The translations under genes were made by a program, and so were the position numbers. Below are positions 46,479-57,602 of a stretch of DNA of 64,000 nt, piece after piece (the stretch's first letter is position 1; each line of letters starts with the position of its first letter). Source of the stretch: Gammaproteobacteria bacterium (lineage in GTDB: Bacteria; Pseudomonadota; Gammaproteobacteria; HTCC5015); the NCBI GenBank assembly GCA_016928055.1, contig JAFGLM010000031.1, forward strand, positions 1 to 64,000, in the 5' to 3' direction. The notes under the pieces were generated by a model, which did no database searches, had not been told where the DNA came from, and saw nothing but the letters and a program-made list of their open reading frames with translations.

Positions 46479-48217
46479 TAAGCGAATTTCATTTTATACG
46501 CGTAGAATGGTTCTGGCTGCTGCTGCCATTATCCGGCCTGATGCTGTGGTGGCATCTGCGCAAACTTTACAAAGGCAACTGGTCACGCGTTATTGATCCA
46601 CAACTGCAGGCGCATGTATTAACCAGCAGTGAAAGCAAACGAAGTCATTGGGCAAGCTGGATTTATTTTCTTGCCGTTTGTTTGGCGATCACTGCAATGG
46701 CGGGGCCGGCCTGGCAACGCCTGCCGATGCCGGTTTTTAAAGACGAATCCGCGATGGTGATTGCGCTGGATCTTTCGACTTCGATGAACGCGCAGGATAT
46801 TCAACCTTCACGCCTGCAAAGAGCGCGTTTGAAACTGATCGATATCCTGCGTCTGCGACGCAGCGGTCAAAGCGCACTGATTGTTTATGCAGCCGATCCA
46901 TATGTTGTGACGCCCTTAACAGACGATGTGGAAACCATTATTGCCCATGTTCCGAATCTGACAACGGATCTGATGCCAAACCAGGGCAGCCGGGTCGATC
47001 GCGCCATTGAGAAAGCTATTGAACTGCTGGAACAAACCGGCGCGCAATCAGGTGAGGTATTGTTGATCACGGATGAAGCTGATATTGATCAGCTAAAAGC
47101 GGGACAGGCAAAACTTCGCGCTGCCGGTCACACATTACTGGTATTGGGTGTCGGTAGCAGCGAAGGTGCGCCGATACCGGAAGCGGGTGGCGGATTTGTT
47201 CATGATGCCGGTGGCGGAATCGTGATTGCCAAACTCAATGCCGCGGAACTACGTTCAACGGCACCGTATCAAAACCTGAGTTATGACGATCGCGACATCA
47301 ATAGCTTGTTAAAGCAGGCGGAACTCGATCCCATGAGCGTACGCGCCAAACAAACCGAATTGAATACCGATACCTGGCGTGACCAGGGGCCATGGCTATT
47401 ATTACCGGTATTGCTATTGACATTACTGGGCTTCCGCCGCGGACTGTTTGTACTGGCACTGTTATGTCTGTTACCGATACCACAACCCGCACAGGCGATG
47501 GACTGGCAATCATTATGGTTGAACGATAATCAACGTGGCGTAAAAGCGCTGCAGGAAAAACAAAACGAACAGGCCATTGAGTTATTGAGTGATCCGGAAT
47601 GGAAAGCCGCGGCGCAGTATCGTGCCGGTCAATATGAAGATGCACTAAGCTCATTACAGGAATTCGATAATCCGGAAGCGCTTTATAACAAAGGCAATGC
47701 GCTGGCAAAACTGGGTCGCATTCCGGAAGCTATTGCAGCGTACAATAAGGTGCTGGAAAAAAATCCCGAACACGAAGACGCAAAATACAATCGGGACTTA
47801 CTGCAGCAGCAACAACAGCAATCGAATAACTCTGATCAGAATTCCGATCAAAATCAGCAACAAGATTCACAGCAACAGTCTTCGGACTCTCAGCAACAAG
47901 ACACTCAGCAGCAATCATCCCAGTCACAACAACAGGATTCAGAGCAGCAAAATTCACAGCAACAATCGGAACAGCAGATAGAAGAACAATCCGAACAACA
48001 GCAAGCGCAGACTAAAGAGGAAAAAGACAGCGACAACAACGAACAACAATCCGCGCAACAGATGGCCGGCGAAGAAGATGCCGAACCCGATGCTGAACAA
48101 CAGGCCATCGAACAATGGTTGCGACGTATACCGGACGATCCGGGCGGATTGCTGCGCAGAAAGTTTTTGTACCAATATCGTCAACAACAATCAGATAAGG
48201 AAAGCAAACAATGGTAA
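46475..48217 (+). CDS. VWA and TPR protein with Gln-rich region (BatB-BatC type fusion)
   Basis: A 580-residue protein. Order: N-terminal helix, second helix (about 60-77), VWA domain with MIDAS DLSTSM, two further helices (about 308-345), TPR repeats (about 380-440, ALYNKGNALAKLGRIPEAI), a Gln/Ser/Asp/Glu low-complexity stretch (about 446-540), and a conserved end IEQWLRRIPDDPGGLLRRKFLYQY. BatB and BatC functions are thus on one chain, as in many Proteobacteria. It overlaps its neighbours at both ends (4 nt and 7 nt). Confidence 0.92.
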   Translation: MISEFHFIRVEWFWLLLPLSGLMLWWHLRKLYKGNWSRVIDPQLQAHVLTSSESKRSHWASWIYFLAVCLAITAMAGPAWQRLPMPVFKDESAMVIALDLSTSMNAQDIQPSRLQRARLKLIDILRLRRSGQSALIVYAADPYVVTPLTDDVETIIAHVPNLTTDLMPNQGSRVDRAIEKAIELLEQTGAQSGEVLLITDEADIDQLKAGQAKLRAAGHTLLVLGVGSSEGAPIPEAGGGFVHDAGGGIVIAKLNAAELRSTAPYQNLSYDDRDINSLLKQAELDPMSVRAKQTELNTDTWRDQGPWLLLPVLLLTLLGFRRGLFVLALLCLLPIPQPAQAMDWQSLWLNDNQRGVKALQEKQNEQAIELLSDPEWKAAAQYRAGQYEDALSSLQEFDNPEALYNKGNALAKLGRIPEAIAAYNKVLEKNPEHEDAKYNRDLLQQQQQQSNNSDQNSDQNQQQDSQQQSSDSQQQDTQQQSSQSQQQDSEQQNSQQQSEQQIEEQSEQQQAQTKEEKDSDNNEQQSAQQMAGEEDAEPDAEQQAIEQWLRRIPDDPGGLLRRKFLYQYRQQQSDKESKQW

Positions 48218-49932
48218 AGCGGTTCTCTTTACTTAAATTGTTAATCTGTCTCGTACTGCCGGTCGGATTCAGTCAGATCGCGTCGGCCGCCGATATCATT
48301 GTCAGTACTGATCGTGCCAATATTGGTTTGAATGAATCGTTTACTCTGATCTTTGAAACAACCGGTTCTGTCGATGACGATCCCGACTTTACTCCGCTGC
48401 AAGAAGATTTCGATATTCTGAATACACAACAAAGCAGCAACATCAGTGTTGTCAACGGTAGCATGACGCGCAATCAAACCTGGACTCTGCGTTTGTTTCC
48501 GAAACGGGACGGTAAAATTACCATCCCGGAAATTCAATTTGGTCAGGATAAAAGCCCGGCGCTACCGATCACAATCAGCAAGCAGACTGGCAGTAGCAAT
48601 ACCGGAAAGGCCGACAAAGATATCTTTATTGAAACCAGCCTGGAACCCAAATCCGCTTACCTGCAGCAGCAGGTGATTTATACAATTAAGCTTTATCGCG
48701 CAGTTGTAACCAATAATGCCAGTCTCACTGATCCGGAAATTAATAGCACCGATGCGGTTTCACTCAAGCTTGGCGAAGATCGAAATTACGATACGGTGGT
48801 GGGTGGTCGCCGCTATTCCGTATTTGAACGCAAGTATGCGCTGTTTCCGCAAAAAGCCGGCACGCTGAAAATACCCCCTATACAATTTACCGGCACCATC
48901 AGCGATATGCGTCGCGGCCTGTTTGATTTTGATCCTTTTGGTCGTGGCGGGAAAATGCTGCGCGAACTTTCCAATGCCGTCGAGCTGGAGGTAAAACCTG
49001 TCCCGGCTGAATTCAAAGGTCGTCATTGGTTACCGGCCCAATCGGTACAACTGAGCGAAAGCTGGTCGCCCAATCCACCGGTCTTTACGGTCGGCGAACC
49101 GGTTACCCGCAGCATCACGTTGGCAGCCGTGGGTTTGACGGCGGCGCAATTACCGGAACTGAAGCTGAATATTCCGGTTGATTTAAAACAATACCCGGAT
49201 CAACCAAATCTGCAGGACACCAGCGATGGCCATAACACCGTGGGTACACGCATCGAAAAACTGGCATTAATCCCGACTCGCCCCGGCCGCTACACACTGC
49301 CGGCAGTTGAAGTTCCGTGGTGGAATATAAAAACTCAAAAACAGGAAATGGCTCGCCTGCCGGCACGCACGATTGATGTTGCACCGGCAGCCAATATGCC
49401 TTCAACACCACCGTCAGAAACCACCAGCGCAGAAACAGCTACCACTGAGCGTCCAACCCAAACCGCCACGAGCTCCACTAACGGGTTCTGGTTCTGGATC
49501 AGTTTGTTATTGGCACTGGGCTGGATCATCACGTTGATACTCTGGTGGCAGCAGTCTCTGCAGCAACGCAAGCTTGCCAAAGACAAACCGGCCGCTACGG
49601 CCAAACCCGATCCGGCTGTTGCGCTCAAACAATTGCGCGTCGCCTGTCGCGACAATCAACCGCAAACGGCAAAACAGGCGCTACTCAAATGGGCGCAGGC
49701 TCGCTGGCCGGAGGGCGGTATGCACAACCTGGATGCGGTTGCGAGCAAGACCGGCGGTGAACTGGAAAATCAGATTCGGCAACTCAATGCTCGGCTGTAC
49801 CAGCAAAGCGAAGCCGAATGGCAGGGTGATAACTTGTGGCGGGTGATAGAAGGCTGGCAATCGCCGGATGAATTAAACAGATCCGCAGACAACGCTGCAC
49901 TGGAGCCCTTGCACAAAATCCGCACCGAATAA
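48211..49932 (+). CDS. BatD-like protein
   Basis: The 573-residue protein has a signal peptide (LLICLVLPVGFSQIASA, cleaved before ADIIVS), BatD-type beta domains starting with STDRANIGLNESFTLIFE, one transmembrane helix near 430-450 and a cytosolic C-terminal part. It is mostly periplasmic and probably organises the VWA proteins. Last gene of the moxR operon; an inverted repeat follows. Confidence 0.93.
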   Translation: MVKRFSLLKLLICLVLPVGFSQIASAADIIVSTDRANIGLNESFTLIFETTGSVDDDPDFTPLQEDFDILNTQQSSNISVVNGSMTRNQTWTLRLFPKRDGKITIPEIQFGQDKSPALPITISKQTGSSNTGKADKDIFIETSLEPKSAYLQQQVIYTIKLYRAVVTNNASLTDPEINSTDAVSLKLGEDRNYDTVVGGRRYSVFERKYALFPQKAGTLKIPPIQFTGTISDMRRGLFDFDPFGRGGKMLRELSNAVELEVKPVPAEFKGRHWLPAQSVQLSESWSPNPPVFTVGEPVTRSITLAAVGLTAAQLPELKLNIPVDLKQYPDQPNLQDTSDGHNTVGTRIEKLALIPTRPGRYTLPAVEVPWWNIKTQKQEMARLPARTIDVAPAANMPSTPPSETTSAETATTERPTQTATSSTNGFWFWISLLLALGWIITLILWWQQSLQQRKLAKDKPAATAKPDPAVALKQLRVACRDNQPQTAKQALLKWAQARWPEGGMHNLDAVASKTGGELENQIRQLNARLYQQSEAEWQGDNLWRVIEGWQSPDELNRSADNAALEPLHKIRTE

Positions 49933-49940
49933 CGACCAGG

Positions 49941-49972
49941 CAAAGCACCGGTAAGCCCGCCGCGGTGCTTTG
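49941..49972. terminator. Inverted repeat between convergent genes
   Basis: CAAAGCACCG (49941-49950) pairs perfectly with CGGTGCTTTG (49963-49972) over a 12-nt loop. It lies between the batD stop and the end of the DUF465 gene. A U-tract is poor on both strands, so it is a likely but weak two-way terminator. Confidence 0.5.
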
Positions 49973-49982
49973 TTGGCGAAAA

Positions 49983-50186
49983 TCAGGCGATATTATCCGG
50001 GATAAGCTCGTTCTCCAGCTTTTTAATCATGTCTTTCAAATGCAGTTTCTTCTTCTTCAGGCGGGTAATCATGAGCTGATCTACTGAAGGGTCATTGACC
50101 AGACGCTGTATAACGACGTCCAGGTCGTGATGTTCGATATGCAACTGCTGTAATCGATTTCTTAATTCAGATTCGTTATTCGACAT
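49983..50186 (-). CDS. DUF465 (YdcH-like) small coiled-coil protein
   Basis: From ATG 50186, which follows GGAGCTAGAA, the protein has 67 residues. The pattern LRNRLQQLHIEHHDLDVVIQ...RLKKKKLHLKDMI is the DUF465 family: a helical hairpin of unknown role. A TATAAT box on the minus strand (50215-50210) suggests its own promoter, back-to-back with the nqr promoter. Confidence 0.9.
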   Translation of the reverse strand: MSNNESELRNRLQQLHIEHHDLDVVIQRLVNDPSVDQLMITRLKKKKLHLKDMIKKLENELIPDNIA

Positions 50187-50245
50187 TTCTAGCTCCAAAG
50201 GACCGGCCTATTATACCCCTAGAAATGACATTACCGAATGCTGAC

Positions 50246-50274
50246 TTGGTGAGTACTGTAAATCCCACTATAAT
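50246..50274 (+). promoter_or_regulatory. Candidate promoter of the nqr operon
   Basis: TTGGTG (50246-50251), exact 17-nt spacer, TATAAT (50269-50274). The -10 is perfect. The leader to nqrA would be about 85 nt. Confidence 0.5.
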
Positions 50275-50366
50275 CGCCCGACCGCGAATCCGACTTTGTG
50301 TCGTATGATTGCGCGGCCAATCGATCAACCAACACCACTTAATTTGACCCTGGTCCGCGATCCTTT

Positions 50367-51722
50367 ATGACCTACTCCACCCCAATCCGCTTAAAGAAAG
50401 GCCTGGATATTCCAATTTCCGGTGAACCGGAGCAACGAATCCACCCGGGCCCGCCAATCAAATCCATCGCGGTTATGGGATTTGATTACATAGGCATCAA
50501 ACCGACCATGCATGTACAGGAAGGCGACCGGGTAAAGATTGGGCAGGTTCTGTTTACCGACAAACAGAATCCCAGCGTCAGCTATACCTCACCAGGTAGT
50601 GGTATCGTCAGTAAAATCAACCGCGGCCCCAGACGGGTATTCCAGTCGGTGGTGATTGGTATTGGTGGCGATGCGGAAATTACCTTTGCCGCCTACCCAC
50701 AAAGCAAGCTGCAAAATCTGGATCGCGCTCAAATCAAGGATAATCTGACTCGCTCCGGCATGTGGGCCTGCCTGCGTACCCGTCCTTACAGTAAACAGCC
50801 GCGACCGGAGACCAACCCGCACTCAATTTTTATCAACGCTATGGATACGCGGCCACTGGCGGCCAATCCTGATGTGGTCATCAAGGAATATCAGGATGAT
50901 TTTATCCATGGCATTAATGTTCTGGCGCAATTATCGCCGGCCAGGCTTTTTGTCTGTCACCATGAAAACTCCGATTTACCCGTCGTCAAACGCGAGAACA
51001 TTGTCTACCAGGCTTTTACCGGGCCCCATCCTGCCGGTTTGCCCGGCACGCATATTCACTTTCTGGACCCGGTCAGTGCCGATAAGAGCGTTTGGTATAT
51101 TAACTATCAGGACGTGATTGGTATCGGCAAACTGTTTACCACCGGGCGCATCTGGACCGAAAGGGTTATCGCACTGGCGGGACCAATGGTGAAACAACCG
51201 CGTTTAATCCGTACACGTTTGGGCGCCAGTACCACCGATATCGTGCGTGACCAGTTATACGACGATCCGGCACGTATCATTTCCGGATCTGTATTAGCCG
51301 GTCGCCGCGCGACTGATTGGGCGGCCTTTTTGGGCAAATTCCATTTGCAGGTTTCTGTTATTCAGGAAACACGGGATCGCGAATTTATGGGCTGGATCAT
51401 GCCCGGGAAAAACAAGTATTCAGCGAGTCGGACTTTTCTGTCCTGTTTGGCCAACAAAAAATTCAACCTTAATTCTCTGGTTAATGGCAGTCAGCGTGCC
51501 ATGGTGCCGATAGGCAGTTACGAAAAAGTGATGCCGCTTGATATTTTACCCACGCAATTGCTGCGCGCGTTAGTCACCAGAGACACGGATCTGGCTCAGG
51601 CATTGGGATGTCTGGAACTGGATGAGGAAGATCTGGCGCTTTGCAGTTTTGTTTCAAACTCAAAATTTAATTACGGTCCCATATTGCGGGGCAACCTGAC
51701 TCAGATCGAACAGGAAGGCTAA
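50367..51722 (+). CDS. nqrA: Na+-translocating NADH:quinone reductase subunit A
   Basis: Cytosolic-side subunit of Na+-NQR, 451 residues, starting with the typical [14 protein letters not shown] and containing [13 protein letters not shown] and a biotinyl-lipoyl-like fold region. It contributes to quinone binding near NqrB. First gene of a complete nqrABCDEF operon; nqrB begins at the next base after its stop. Confidence 0.97.
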   Translation: MTYSTPIRLKKGLDIPISGEPEQRIHPGPPIKSIAVMGFDYIGIKPTMHVQEGDRVKIGQVLFTDKQNPSVSYTSPGSGIVSKINRGPRRVFQSVVIGIGGDAEITFAAYPQSKLQNLDRAQIKDNLTRSGMWACLRTRPYSKQPRPETNPHSIFINAMDTRPLAANPDVVIKEYQDDFIHGINVLAQLSPARLFVCHHENSDLPVVKRENIVYQAFTGPHPAGLPGTHIHFLDPVSADKSVWYINYQDVIGIGKLFTTGRIWTERVIALAGPMVKQPRLIRTRLGASTTDIVRDQLYDDPARIISGSVLAGRRATDWAAFLGKFHLQVSVIQETRDREFMGWIMPGKNKYSASRTFLSCLANKKFNLNSLVNGSQRAMVPIGSYEKVMPLDILPTQLLRALVTRDTDLAQALGCLELDEEDLALCSFVSNSKFNYGPILRGNLTQIEQEG

Positions 51723-52952
51723 ATGAATCGAGCTCTGCGAAAATTTCTCGATACGCTGCATCCCTTCTTCGCCAAAGGCGGCGCGCTGGAAAAATACTAT
51801 GTCCTGTACGAGGCGCTGGATACCTTCCTCTACTCCCCCGCAGATGTGACACCCGCTGCGCCCCATATCCGTGATGCACTGGATCTTAAACGCGTGATGG
51901 CCTTTGTCTGGCTTGCGGTATTACCCTGCATGCTGATGGCCTGCTGGAATACCGGCTATCAGGCTAATCTGGCCATCGAACAACTTGCGCTGGAAGGTCA
52001 AACGGGCTGGCGTGGCTGGCTGCTGGATTATGTGAGTTGGTTGGGCGTTTATAACGCAGCCAATCCGCTTGGCTGCTTTATCCATGGCATGATGTTCTTC
52101 CTGCCGATTTATATCGTCACCTTAATGGCCGGCGGTTTATGGGAAGTTTTATTTGCCGCCGTTCGCAATCACGAAGTCAATGAAGGTTTCTTCGTCACGT
52201 CAATATTGTTTTCTTTGATACTGCCCGCCACCACACCGCTCTGGCAGGTCGCCCTGGGCATCAGCTTCGGTGTCGTGATTGCCAAAGAAGTTTTTGGCGG
52301 CACCGGTAAAAACTTTTTAAACCCGGCGTTGGCCGGCCGGGCGTTTCTATATTTTGCCTATCCGGCATCGCAATCCGGCGATGCAGTGTGGACGGCAGTG
52401 GACGGCTTTAGCGGTGCCACACCTTTAGCGGTTGCTGCGCAGGATGGATTGCAGGCGGTGCACGCATCCGGTATTCAATGGTGGCATGCGTTTGTCGGTA
52501 TCATGCCCGGTTCGCTGGGTGAAACATCGGCGCTGGCCTGCGTGCTTGGCGGAGTGTTTTTAATCTTCACCGGTATCGCCTCGTTCAGAATTATTTTGGG
52601 TTGTGTCGTCGGACTGATCTTAACCAGTGTTTTATTTAACTACCTTGGCAGTGATACTAACCCAATGTTTGCCATGCCATGGTATTGGCATCTGGTGCTC
52701 GGTGGTTTTGCCTTCGGTGCAATCTTTATGGCCACCGATCCGGTCAGTTCTTCGATGACCGATACCGGTCGTTGGATCTTTGGTGGACTGATAGGCTTCC
52801 TGACCGTTGTTGTACGCGTAATCAATCCCGCTTACCCGGAAGGCGTCATGCTGGCGATTCTGATCACCAATGTCTTTGCGCCGTTGATCGATCACTTTGT
52901 GATACGCGCCAACATAAAACGTCGCGAACGCCGCAGTGCAGTGAATGCGTAA
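51723..52952 (+). CDS. nqrB: Na+-NQR subunit B
   Basis: A membrane subunit of 409 residues with about ten helices. It holds one covalent FMN on the threonine of the motif [10 protein letters not shown] (about residue 225), riboflavin, and part of the sodium path. [21 protein letters not shown] in pieces is highly conserved. FMN attachment needs ApbE, encoded downstream at 56305. Confidence 0.97.
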   Translation: MNRALRKFLDTLHPFFAKGGALEKYYVLYEALDTFLYSPADVTPAAPHIRDALDLKRVMAFVWLAVLPCMLMACWNTGYQANLAIEQLALEGQTGWRGWLLDYVSWLGVYNAANPLGCFIHGMMFFLPIYIVTLMAGGLWEVLFAAVRNHEVNEGFFVTSILFSLILPATTPLWQVALGISFGVVIAKEVFGGTGKNFLNPALAGRAFLYFAYPASQSGDAVWTAVDGFSGATPLAVAAQDGLQAVHASGIQWWHAFVGIMPGSLGETSALACVLGGVFLIFTGIASFRIILGCVVGLILTSVLFNYLGSDTNPMFAMPWYWHLVLGGFAFGAIFMATDPVSSSMTDTGRWIFGGLIGFLTVVVRVINPAYPEGVMLAILITNVFAPLIDHFVIRANIKRRERRSAVNA

Positions 52953-52965
52953 GGGAGCATAATCA

Positions 52966-53739
52966 ATGGCCTCTAAAGACAGCATCAAACAAACGCTTAT
53001 TGTCTCACTGGTATTGTGTCTGGTGTGTTCGGTCGTAGTATCAACCGCCGCAGTCATACTTAAACCTATCCAACAAGCCAATAAAAATCTGGATATGCAG
53101 GCCAAAATTCTGGCAACCGTCGACCTGCTGGATAAGAAAACCGATATTCAAACCCAGTTCAAACGTTATATTGAAACACGTGTTATTGAACTCGAAAGCG
53201 GACGCTTTGTTGAAGATATCGATGCAGCCACTTACGACCAGCGCAAAGCAGCTAAAGATCCGGCGACCAGTGTCGAACTGAATCCTGAACAGGATTTCGC
53301 CAATATTAAAAGACGCGCCAAGTACGCAACGGTTTATCTGGTTAAACAAAACGATGTTCTGCAGTATGTTGTGCTGCCCGTGCACGGTTACGGTTTATGG
53401 TCCACCATGTACGGTTTTATCGCGCTAAAAAGCGATTTGAATACGCTGTATGGATTGAATTTTTATGAACACGCTGAAACACCCGGACTGGGCGGTGAAA
53501 TCGAAAACCCGGCGTGGCAGGCTTTATGGAAAGACAAACAGCTCTATTCATCTGACCGCGCCGCGCAACCGGCACTTGAAGTGATAAAAGGCAAGGCATC
53601 CGGAACTGATGTAATCCATCAGATCGACGGCATCGCCGGCGCAACACTAACTTCCCGTGGTGTCAGCAACATGATCGAATTCTGGTTCAGTGAACAGGGT
53701 TTTCAACACTTTATCAACCGTTTGAAGTCGCAAGGATAA
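52966..53739 (+). CDS. nqrC: Na+-NQR subunit C
   Basis: The 257-residue subunit has one N-terminal membrane helix (about 11-30) and a periplasmic FMN domain. The flavinylation motif DGIAGATLT near residues 221-229 is recognised by Apb[16 protein letters not shown] is also typical. Preceded by AAGGGAGCATAATC; nqrD begins 4 nt after it. Confidence 0.97.
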   Translation: MASKDSIKQTLIVSLVLCLVCSVVVSTAAVILKPIQQANKNLDMQAKILATVDLLDKKTDIQTQFKRYIETRVIELESGRFVEDIDAATYDQRKAAKDPATSVELNPEQDFANIKRRAKYATVYLVKQNDVLQYVVLPVHGYGLWSTMYGFIALKSDLNTLYGLNFYEHAETPGLGGEIENPAWQALWKDKQLYSSDRAAQPALEVIKGKASGTDVIHQIDGIAGATLTSRGVSNMIEFWFSEQGFQHFINRLKSQG

Positions 53740-53743
53740 ATCA

Positions 53744-54406
53744 GTGTCCGATTCTCCTAAAAGCGTATTGCTCAATCCATTGCTGAACAACAATCCGGTG
53801 ACCTTGCAGGTGCTTGGCATCTGTTCAGCGTTGGCGGTAACCAGCAAACTGTCAACCGCGCTGATCATGTGCCTGGCGCTGACCGTGGTCACTGCATTCT
53901 CGAATTTGTTTATCAGTTTTATTCGTCACCAGATACCCGCCAATATCCGAATTATCGTGCAGATGACTATCATCGCATCATTGGTTATCGTGGTTGATTT
54001 ATTTCTGAAAGCATATGCTTTTGAATTAAGCAAGCAGCTGTCGGTGTTTGTCGGACTGATCATTACCAACTGTATCGTGCTGGGACGCGCAGAAGCCTTT
54101 GCCATGAAAAACGGACCCATGCTGAGTTTTCTGGACGGCATCGGTAACGGTTTGGGTTACAGCGTTATCCTGATCATCGTCGGCACTTTGCGTGAACTGT
54201 TTGGTTCTGGCTCGCTACTGGGACATAAAATATTACCGCTGATCACGGAAGGCGGCTGGTTTGATCCGGTCGGCATCATGCTGTTACCACCCAGTGCTTT
54301 TTTTATTATCGGCCTTCTCATCTGGGCAGTACGGAGCTGGAAAAAAGATCAGATCGAAAAAGCCGAATACCAGATTCACCAGGTACATCGCACGGAGATA
54401 CTGTAA
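53744..54406 (+). CDS. nqrD: Na+-NQR subunit D
   Basis: A 220-residue membrane subunit with six helices, related to NqrE as an inverted pair that together holds an iron centre in the membrane. Text such as [23 protein letters not shown] and [12 protein letters not shown] is diagnostic. The start is GTG at 53744. The nqrE ATG immediately follows its stop. Confidence 0.97.
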   Translation: MSDSPKSVLLNPLLNNNPVTLQVLGICSALAVTSKLSTALIMCLALTVVTAFSNLFISFIRHQIPANIRIIVQMTIIASLVIVVDLFLKAYAFELSKQLSVFVGLIITNCIVLGRAEAFAMKNGPMLSFLDGIGNGLGYSVILIIVGTLRELFGSGSLLGHKILPLITEGGWFDPVGIMLLPPSAFFIIGLLIWAVRSWKKDQIEKAEYQIHQVHRTEIL

Positions 54407-55015
54407 ATGGAAGCCTATTTAAGTTTATTTCTGCGCGCGGTCTTTGTCGAAAACCTGGCGTTATCTTTCTTTCTGGGAATGTGCACATTCCTGGCGATTT
54501 CCAAAAAAATTGAAACAGCGCTGGGCCTGGGGATTGCCGTATTGCTGGTACAGGTCATTACCGTACCGGTGAACAATCTGATTTTTCAGTACCTGCTGAA
54601 AGACGGTGCTCTGGCCTGGGCGGGTTTACCTGATGTTGATTTAAGCTTTCTGGGTTTAATCAGCTATATCGGCGTCATTGCTGCTATTGTGCAGATACTG
54701 GAAATGATAATCGATCGTTATTTTCCCAAACTCTACAACGCGCTCGGTGTTTTCCTGCCGCTGATAACCGTGAACTGCGCCATTTTAGGCGGCTCATTAT
54801 TTATGGTTGAACGCGATTACAATTTCGCAGAAAGCGTTGTCTATGGTGTCGGCAGCGGCTTCGGCTGGGCGCTGGCCATTACCGCGCTGGCAGGCATTCG
54901 CGAAAAACTCAAATACAGCGACGTACCGGATGGATTACAGGGACTGGGTATCACCTTTATTACCGTTGGATTAATGTCGATGGCCTTTATGCTGTTTTCC
55001 GGTATCCAGCTTTAG
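54407..55015 (+). CDS. nqrE: Na+-NQR subunit E
   Basis: A 202-residue six-helix membrane subunit pairing with NqrD. It contains [16 protein letters not shown] and [11 protein letters not shown]; the cysteines in these two segments match those that ligate the intramembrane iron centre in Vibrio. A 57-nt gap separates it from nqrF. Confidence 0.97.
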   Translation: MEAYLSLFLRAVFVENLALSFFLGMCTFLAISKKIETALGLGIAVLLVQVITVPVNNLIFQYLLKDGALAWAGLPDVDLSFLGLISYIGVIAAIVQILEMIIDRYFPKLYNALGVFLPLITVNCAILGGSLFMVERDYNFAESVVYGVGSGFGWALAITALAGIREKLKYSDVPDGLQGLGITFITVGLMSMAFMLFSGIQL

Positions 55016-55072
55016 CGGTTGCTGCATGTTTTATTTATTGTTTAATTCCGTGGTTATTTATTGGAATAAAAA

Positions 55073-56296
55073 ATGCTTGAGATTGTTTTAGGCGTCACCT
55101 TTTTCACACTGATCATACTGGTGTTGGTTGGTGTTATCCTGCTGGCCAAATCCAAACTGGTCGCGGTTGGCAACGTCGATATCCAGGTTAACGACGAAAA
55201 AACGGTGCAGGCTTCAGTCGGTTCAAAATTGCTGGCAGCACTTGCGGACAATGGTTTGTTTATCGCCTCAGCCTGCGGTGGTGGCGGCACCTGCGCACAA
55301 TGCAAAGTAAAAATATTTAGCGGCGGTGGCGCCATTACTCCGACTGAGGAAACGCATATCAATAAGCGTGAGTCGGCAGCAGGAGTGCGTTTATCCTGCC
55401 AGGTTACCGTCAAGCAGGATATGAATATACGCGTGCCGGATGAAGTGTTCGGCATTAAAAAATGGCAATGCATTGTCCAGTCGAATCAAAATGTGGCGAC
55501 GTTTATCAAGGAGCTGGTATTAAAACTACCGGAAGGCGAAGATGTTAATTTCCGCGCCGGCGGCTATATCCAGATTGAATGTCCGCCATACCAATGTTCG
55601 TTCAGAGATTTCGATATTGAGGAGCGCTTCCATGAAGACTGGGATCGCTACGATGTCTGGCGTTATGAATCAAAAGTGAAAACACCGACCCTGCGGGCTT
55701 ATTCGATGGCGAATTATCCGGACGAGAAAGGCGTGATTAAACTCAATATTCGCATTGCAACACCGCCACCTGCGGCAAAAGCCAATATCCCTCCCGGCAT
55801 CATGTCGTCTTATCTTTTTAATTTAAAAGCCGGCGATAAAGTGACAATCTCAGGTCCCTATGGCGAATTTTTCGCCAAGGAAACCGATAACGAAATGATT
55901 TTTATCGGTGGCGGCGCCGGTATGGCACCGATGCGCTCGCATATCTTTGATCAACTTAAACGCGTCAAAACCAAACGCAAAATGAGCTTCTGGTACGGTG
56001 CCCGCAGTAAAAAGGAAATGTTTTATACAGAGGATTTTGATGTGCTGGCGGCTGAATACGATAATTTTGAATGGCATATTGCGCTGTCCGAACCCAAACC
56101 GGAAGATAACTGGAACGGCCCTACCGGTTTTATTCACGAAGTATTGTATGAAAACTATTTAAAGACCCACCCTGCCCCGGAAGATGTTGAATACTACATG
56201 TGCGGGCCACCACTTATGAATGCCGCAGTGATTAAAATGCTGGAAGACCTCGGCGTTGAAGAAGATAACATCTTGCTCGACGATTTCGGCGGCTAG
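55073..56296 (+). CDS. nqrF: Na+-NQR subunit F (NADH dehydrogenase subunit)
   Basis: The electron-input subunit, 407 residues: an N-terminal helix (about 4-25), a 2Fe-2S domain with Cys68, Cys74, Cys77 and Cys109, an FAD domain with RAYSMANYP, and an NADH domain with [14 protein letters not shown] and [10 protein letters not shown]. It oxidises NADH at the cytosolic face and passes electrons to NqrD/E. Confidence 0.98.
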   Translation: MLEIVLGVTFFTLIILVLVGVILLAKSKLVAVGNVDIQVNDEKTVQASVGSKLLAALADNGLFIASACGGGGTCAQCKVKIFSGGGAITPTEETHINKRESAAGVRLSCQVTVKQDMNIRVPDEVFGIKKWQCIVQSNQNVATFIKELVLKLPEGEDVNFRAGGYIQIECPPYQCSFRDFDIEERFHEDWDRYDVWRYESKVKTPTLRAYSMANYPDEKGVIKLNIRIATPPPAAKANIPPGIMSSYLFNLKAGDKVTISGPYGEFFAKETDNEMIFIGGGAGMAPMRSHIFDQLKRVKTKRKMSFWYGARSKKEMFYTEDFDVLAAEYDNFEWHIALSEPKPEDNWNGPTGFIHEVLYENYLKTHPAPEDVEYYMCGPPLMNAAVIKMLEDLGVEEDNILLDDFGG

Positions 56297-56304
56297 AGTC
56301 GGTT

Positions 56305-57345
56305 ATGTTTTTGCAGACAAATAGAATCCGCAGTGTCACTCTCTTTGCGCTTGTTGCTCTGTCCATTTTGTCGGCTTGTGATAACAAGCCGCAGCAGCGG
56401 TTGGTATTGTTAGGTGGCGATACCATGGGTACCAGCTGGTCGGTCAAGATTACCGATTTGCCTGCGAGTATCGAACGCTCCGCACTCAATACAGAACTGC
56501 AGGCTGAGCTGGAAATTATTAACGCCGGCATGTCAACCTATCGCGATGATTCTGAAATCAGCCGGCTGAACCAATATAACGGTGCCGATGCCTTCCCTGT
56601 CTCGGAAGATTTTTATACCGTACTGAAAGAAGCGCTGCGTGTTGCTGAACTGTCAAACGGTGCATTTGATATCACAGTAGGGCCACTGGTGAATCTGTGG
56701 GGTTTCGGGCCGGTAAAAATACCTGACCACGTGCCGAGCGATAAGGATATCGAAGAAAAGCTCTCGCATACGGGTTTTAATAAAATTCTTCTGCTCGAAA
56801 ACGAACAGCACGCCGTTAAGAAAACCGATCCGGATATATATATCGATTTATCCGCGATCGCTAAAGGCTATGCGGTTGATCGCCTGGCTGAAATTCTCGA
56901 ACATAACAGCATCGAAAACTATATGGTCGAAATCGGCGGCGAAATCAGATTGCGAGGTATAAACGATCGTGGTCAGGCCTGGGTGATTGCGGTGGAAAAA
57001 CCGGTTGCGGGTGAACGATCGGCGCTGATGCTGGTTCAACCGAAACAGGCTGCCATTGCGACCTCCGGGGATTATCGTAATTACTTCGAAGAAAACGGTA
57101 TCCGTTATTCGCACACCATTGACCCGACAACCGGAAGACCGATAACGCATCATTTGGCTTCCGTGAGCGTAGTCAGCGAAAGCTGCATGACCGCCGATGC
57201 CCTGGCCACGGCATTAATGGTTATGGGGCCCGAACACGGCCTCAGCTTTGCCAAACAGCAAAACCTGGCGGTATTGTTTGTGGTCAAAACCGAGAACGGA
57301 TTTGAAACCATCGCCACCGATCCGATGAAATTCTATTTGGAATAA
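56305..57345 (+). CDS. apbE: ApbE, FAD:protein FMN transferase
   Basis: A lipoprotein of 346 residues (lipobox LSAC, Cys at about 25) that uses FAD to attach FMN to threonines in NqrB and NqrC. Family motifs: GTSWSV near the N-terminus, DLSAIAKGYAVD, and the C-terminal HTIDPTTGRP. It lies 8 nt after nqrF and was clearly kept with its targets. Confidence 0.96.
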   Translation: MFLQTNRIRSVTLFALVALSILSACDNKPQQRLVLLGGDTMGTSWSVKITDLPASIERSALNTELQAELEIINAGMSTYRDDSEISRLNQYNGADAFPVSEDFYTVLKEALRVAELSNGAFDITVGPLVNLWGFGPVKIPDHVPSDKDIEEKLSHTGFNKILLLENEQHAVKKTDPDIYIDLSAIAKGYAVDRLAEILEHNSIENYMVEIGGEIRLRGINDRGQAWVIAVEKPVAGERSALMLVQPKQAAIATSGDYRNYFEENGIRYSHTIDPTTGRPITHHLASVSVVSESCMTADALATALMVMGPEHGLSFAKQQNLAVLFVVKTENGFETIATDPMKFYLE

Positions 57346-57358
57346 ACAGGTAACATTA

Positions 57359-57562
57359 ATGATTCTTTTCCTTATCACTTTTATCGTTATGTTGATTTTT
57401 GTTGCCGCCATGTCAATCGGTGTAATCGCCGGCAGACGCGCCATACAAGGCAGTTGTGGTGGTGCCAAAAATATTGAAGGTCTGGAACATTCATGCTCGT
57501 GTAGCGAACCTTGTGAGAAGCGTAATAAACAACAGCAAATAAATAATTTGGATAAAGTGTAA
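57359..57562 (+). CDS. nqrM: NqrM, Na+-NQR maturation factor
   Basis: A 67-residue protein with one N-terminal helix (about 2-24) followed by GRRAIQGSCGG and a cysteine cluster: Cys33, Cys46, Cys48, Cys52. In Vibrio, NqrM (DUF539) is needed to insert iron at the NqrD/E centre. It lies 13 nt after apbE. Confidence 0.93.
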   Translation: MILFLITFIVMLIFVAAMSIGVIAGRRAIQGSCGGAKNIEGLEHSCSCSEPCEKRNKQQQINNLDKV

Positions 57563-57602
57563 ATTTCCCATCCAGATACCCTTGCCGCAGAGGAATATCA
57601 TT

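Noticed and set aside
47800..48060. Trinucleotide microsatellite in the Gln-rich region
   Set aside because: CAA and CAG codons are mixed and interrupted by Ser, Asp and Glu codons, so it is a protein-level low-complexity region, not a DNA repeat array.
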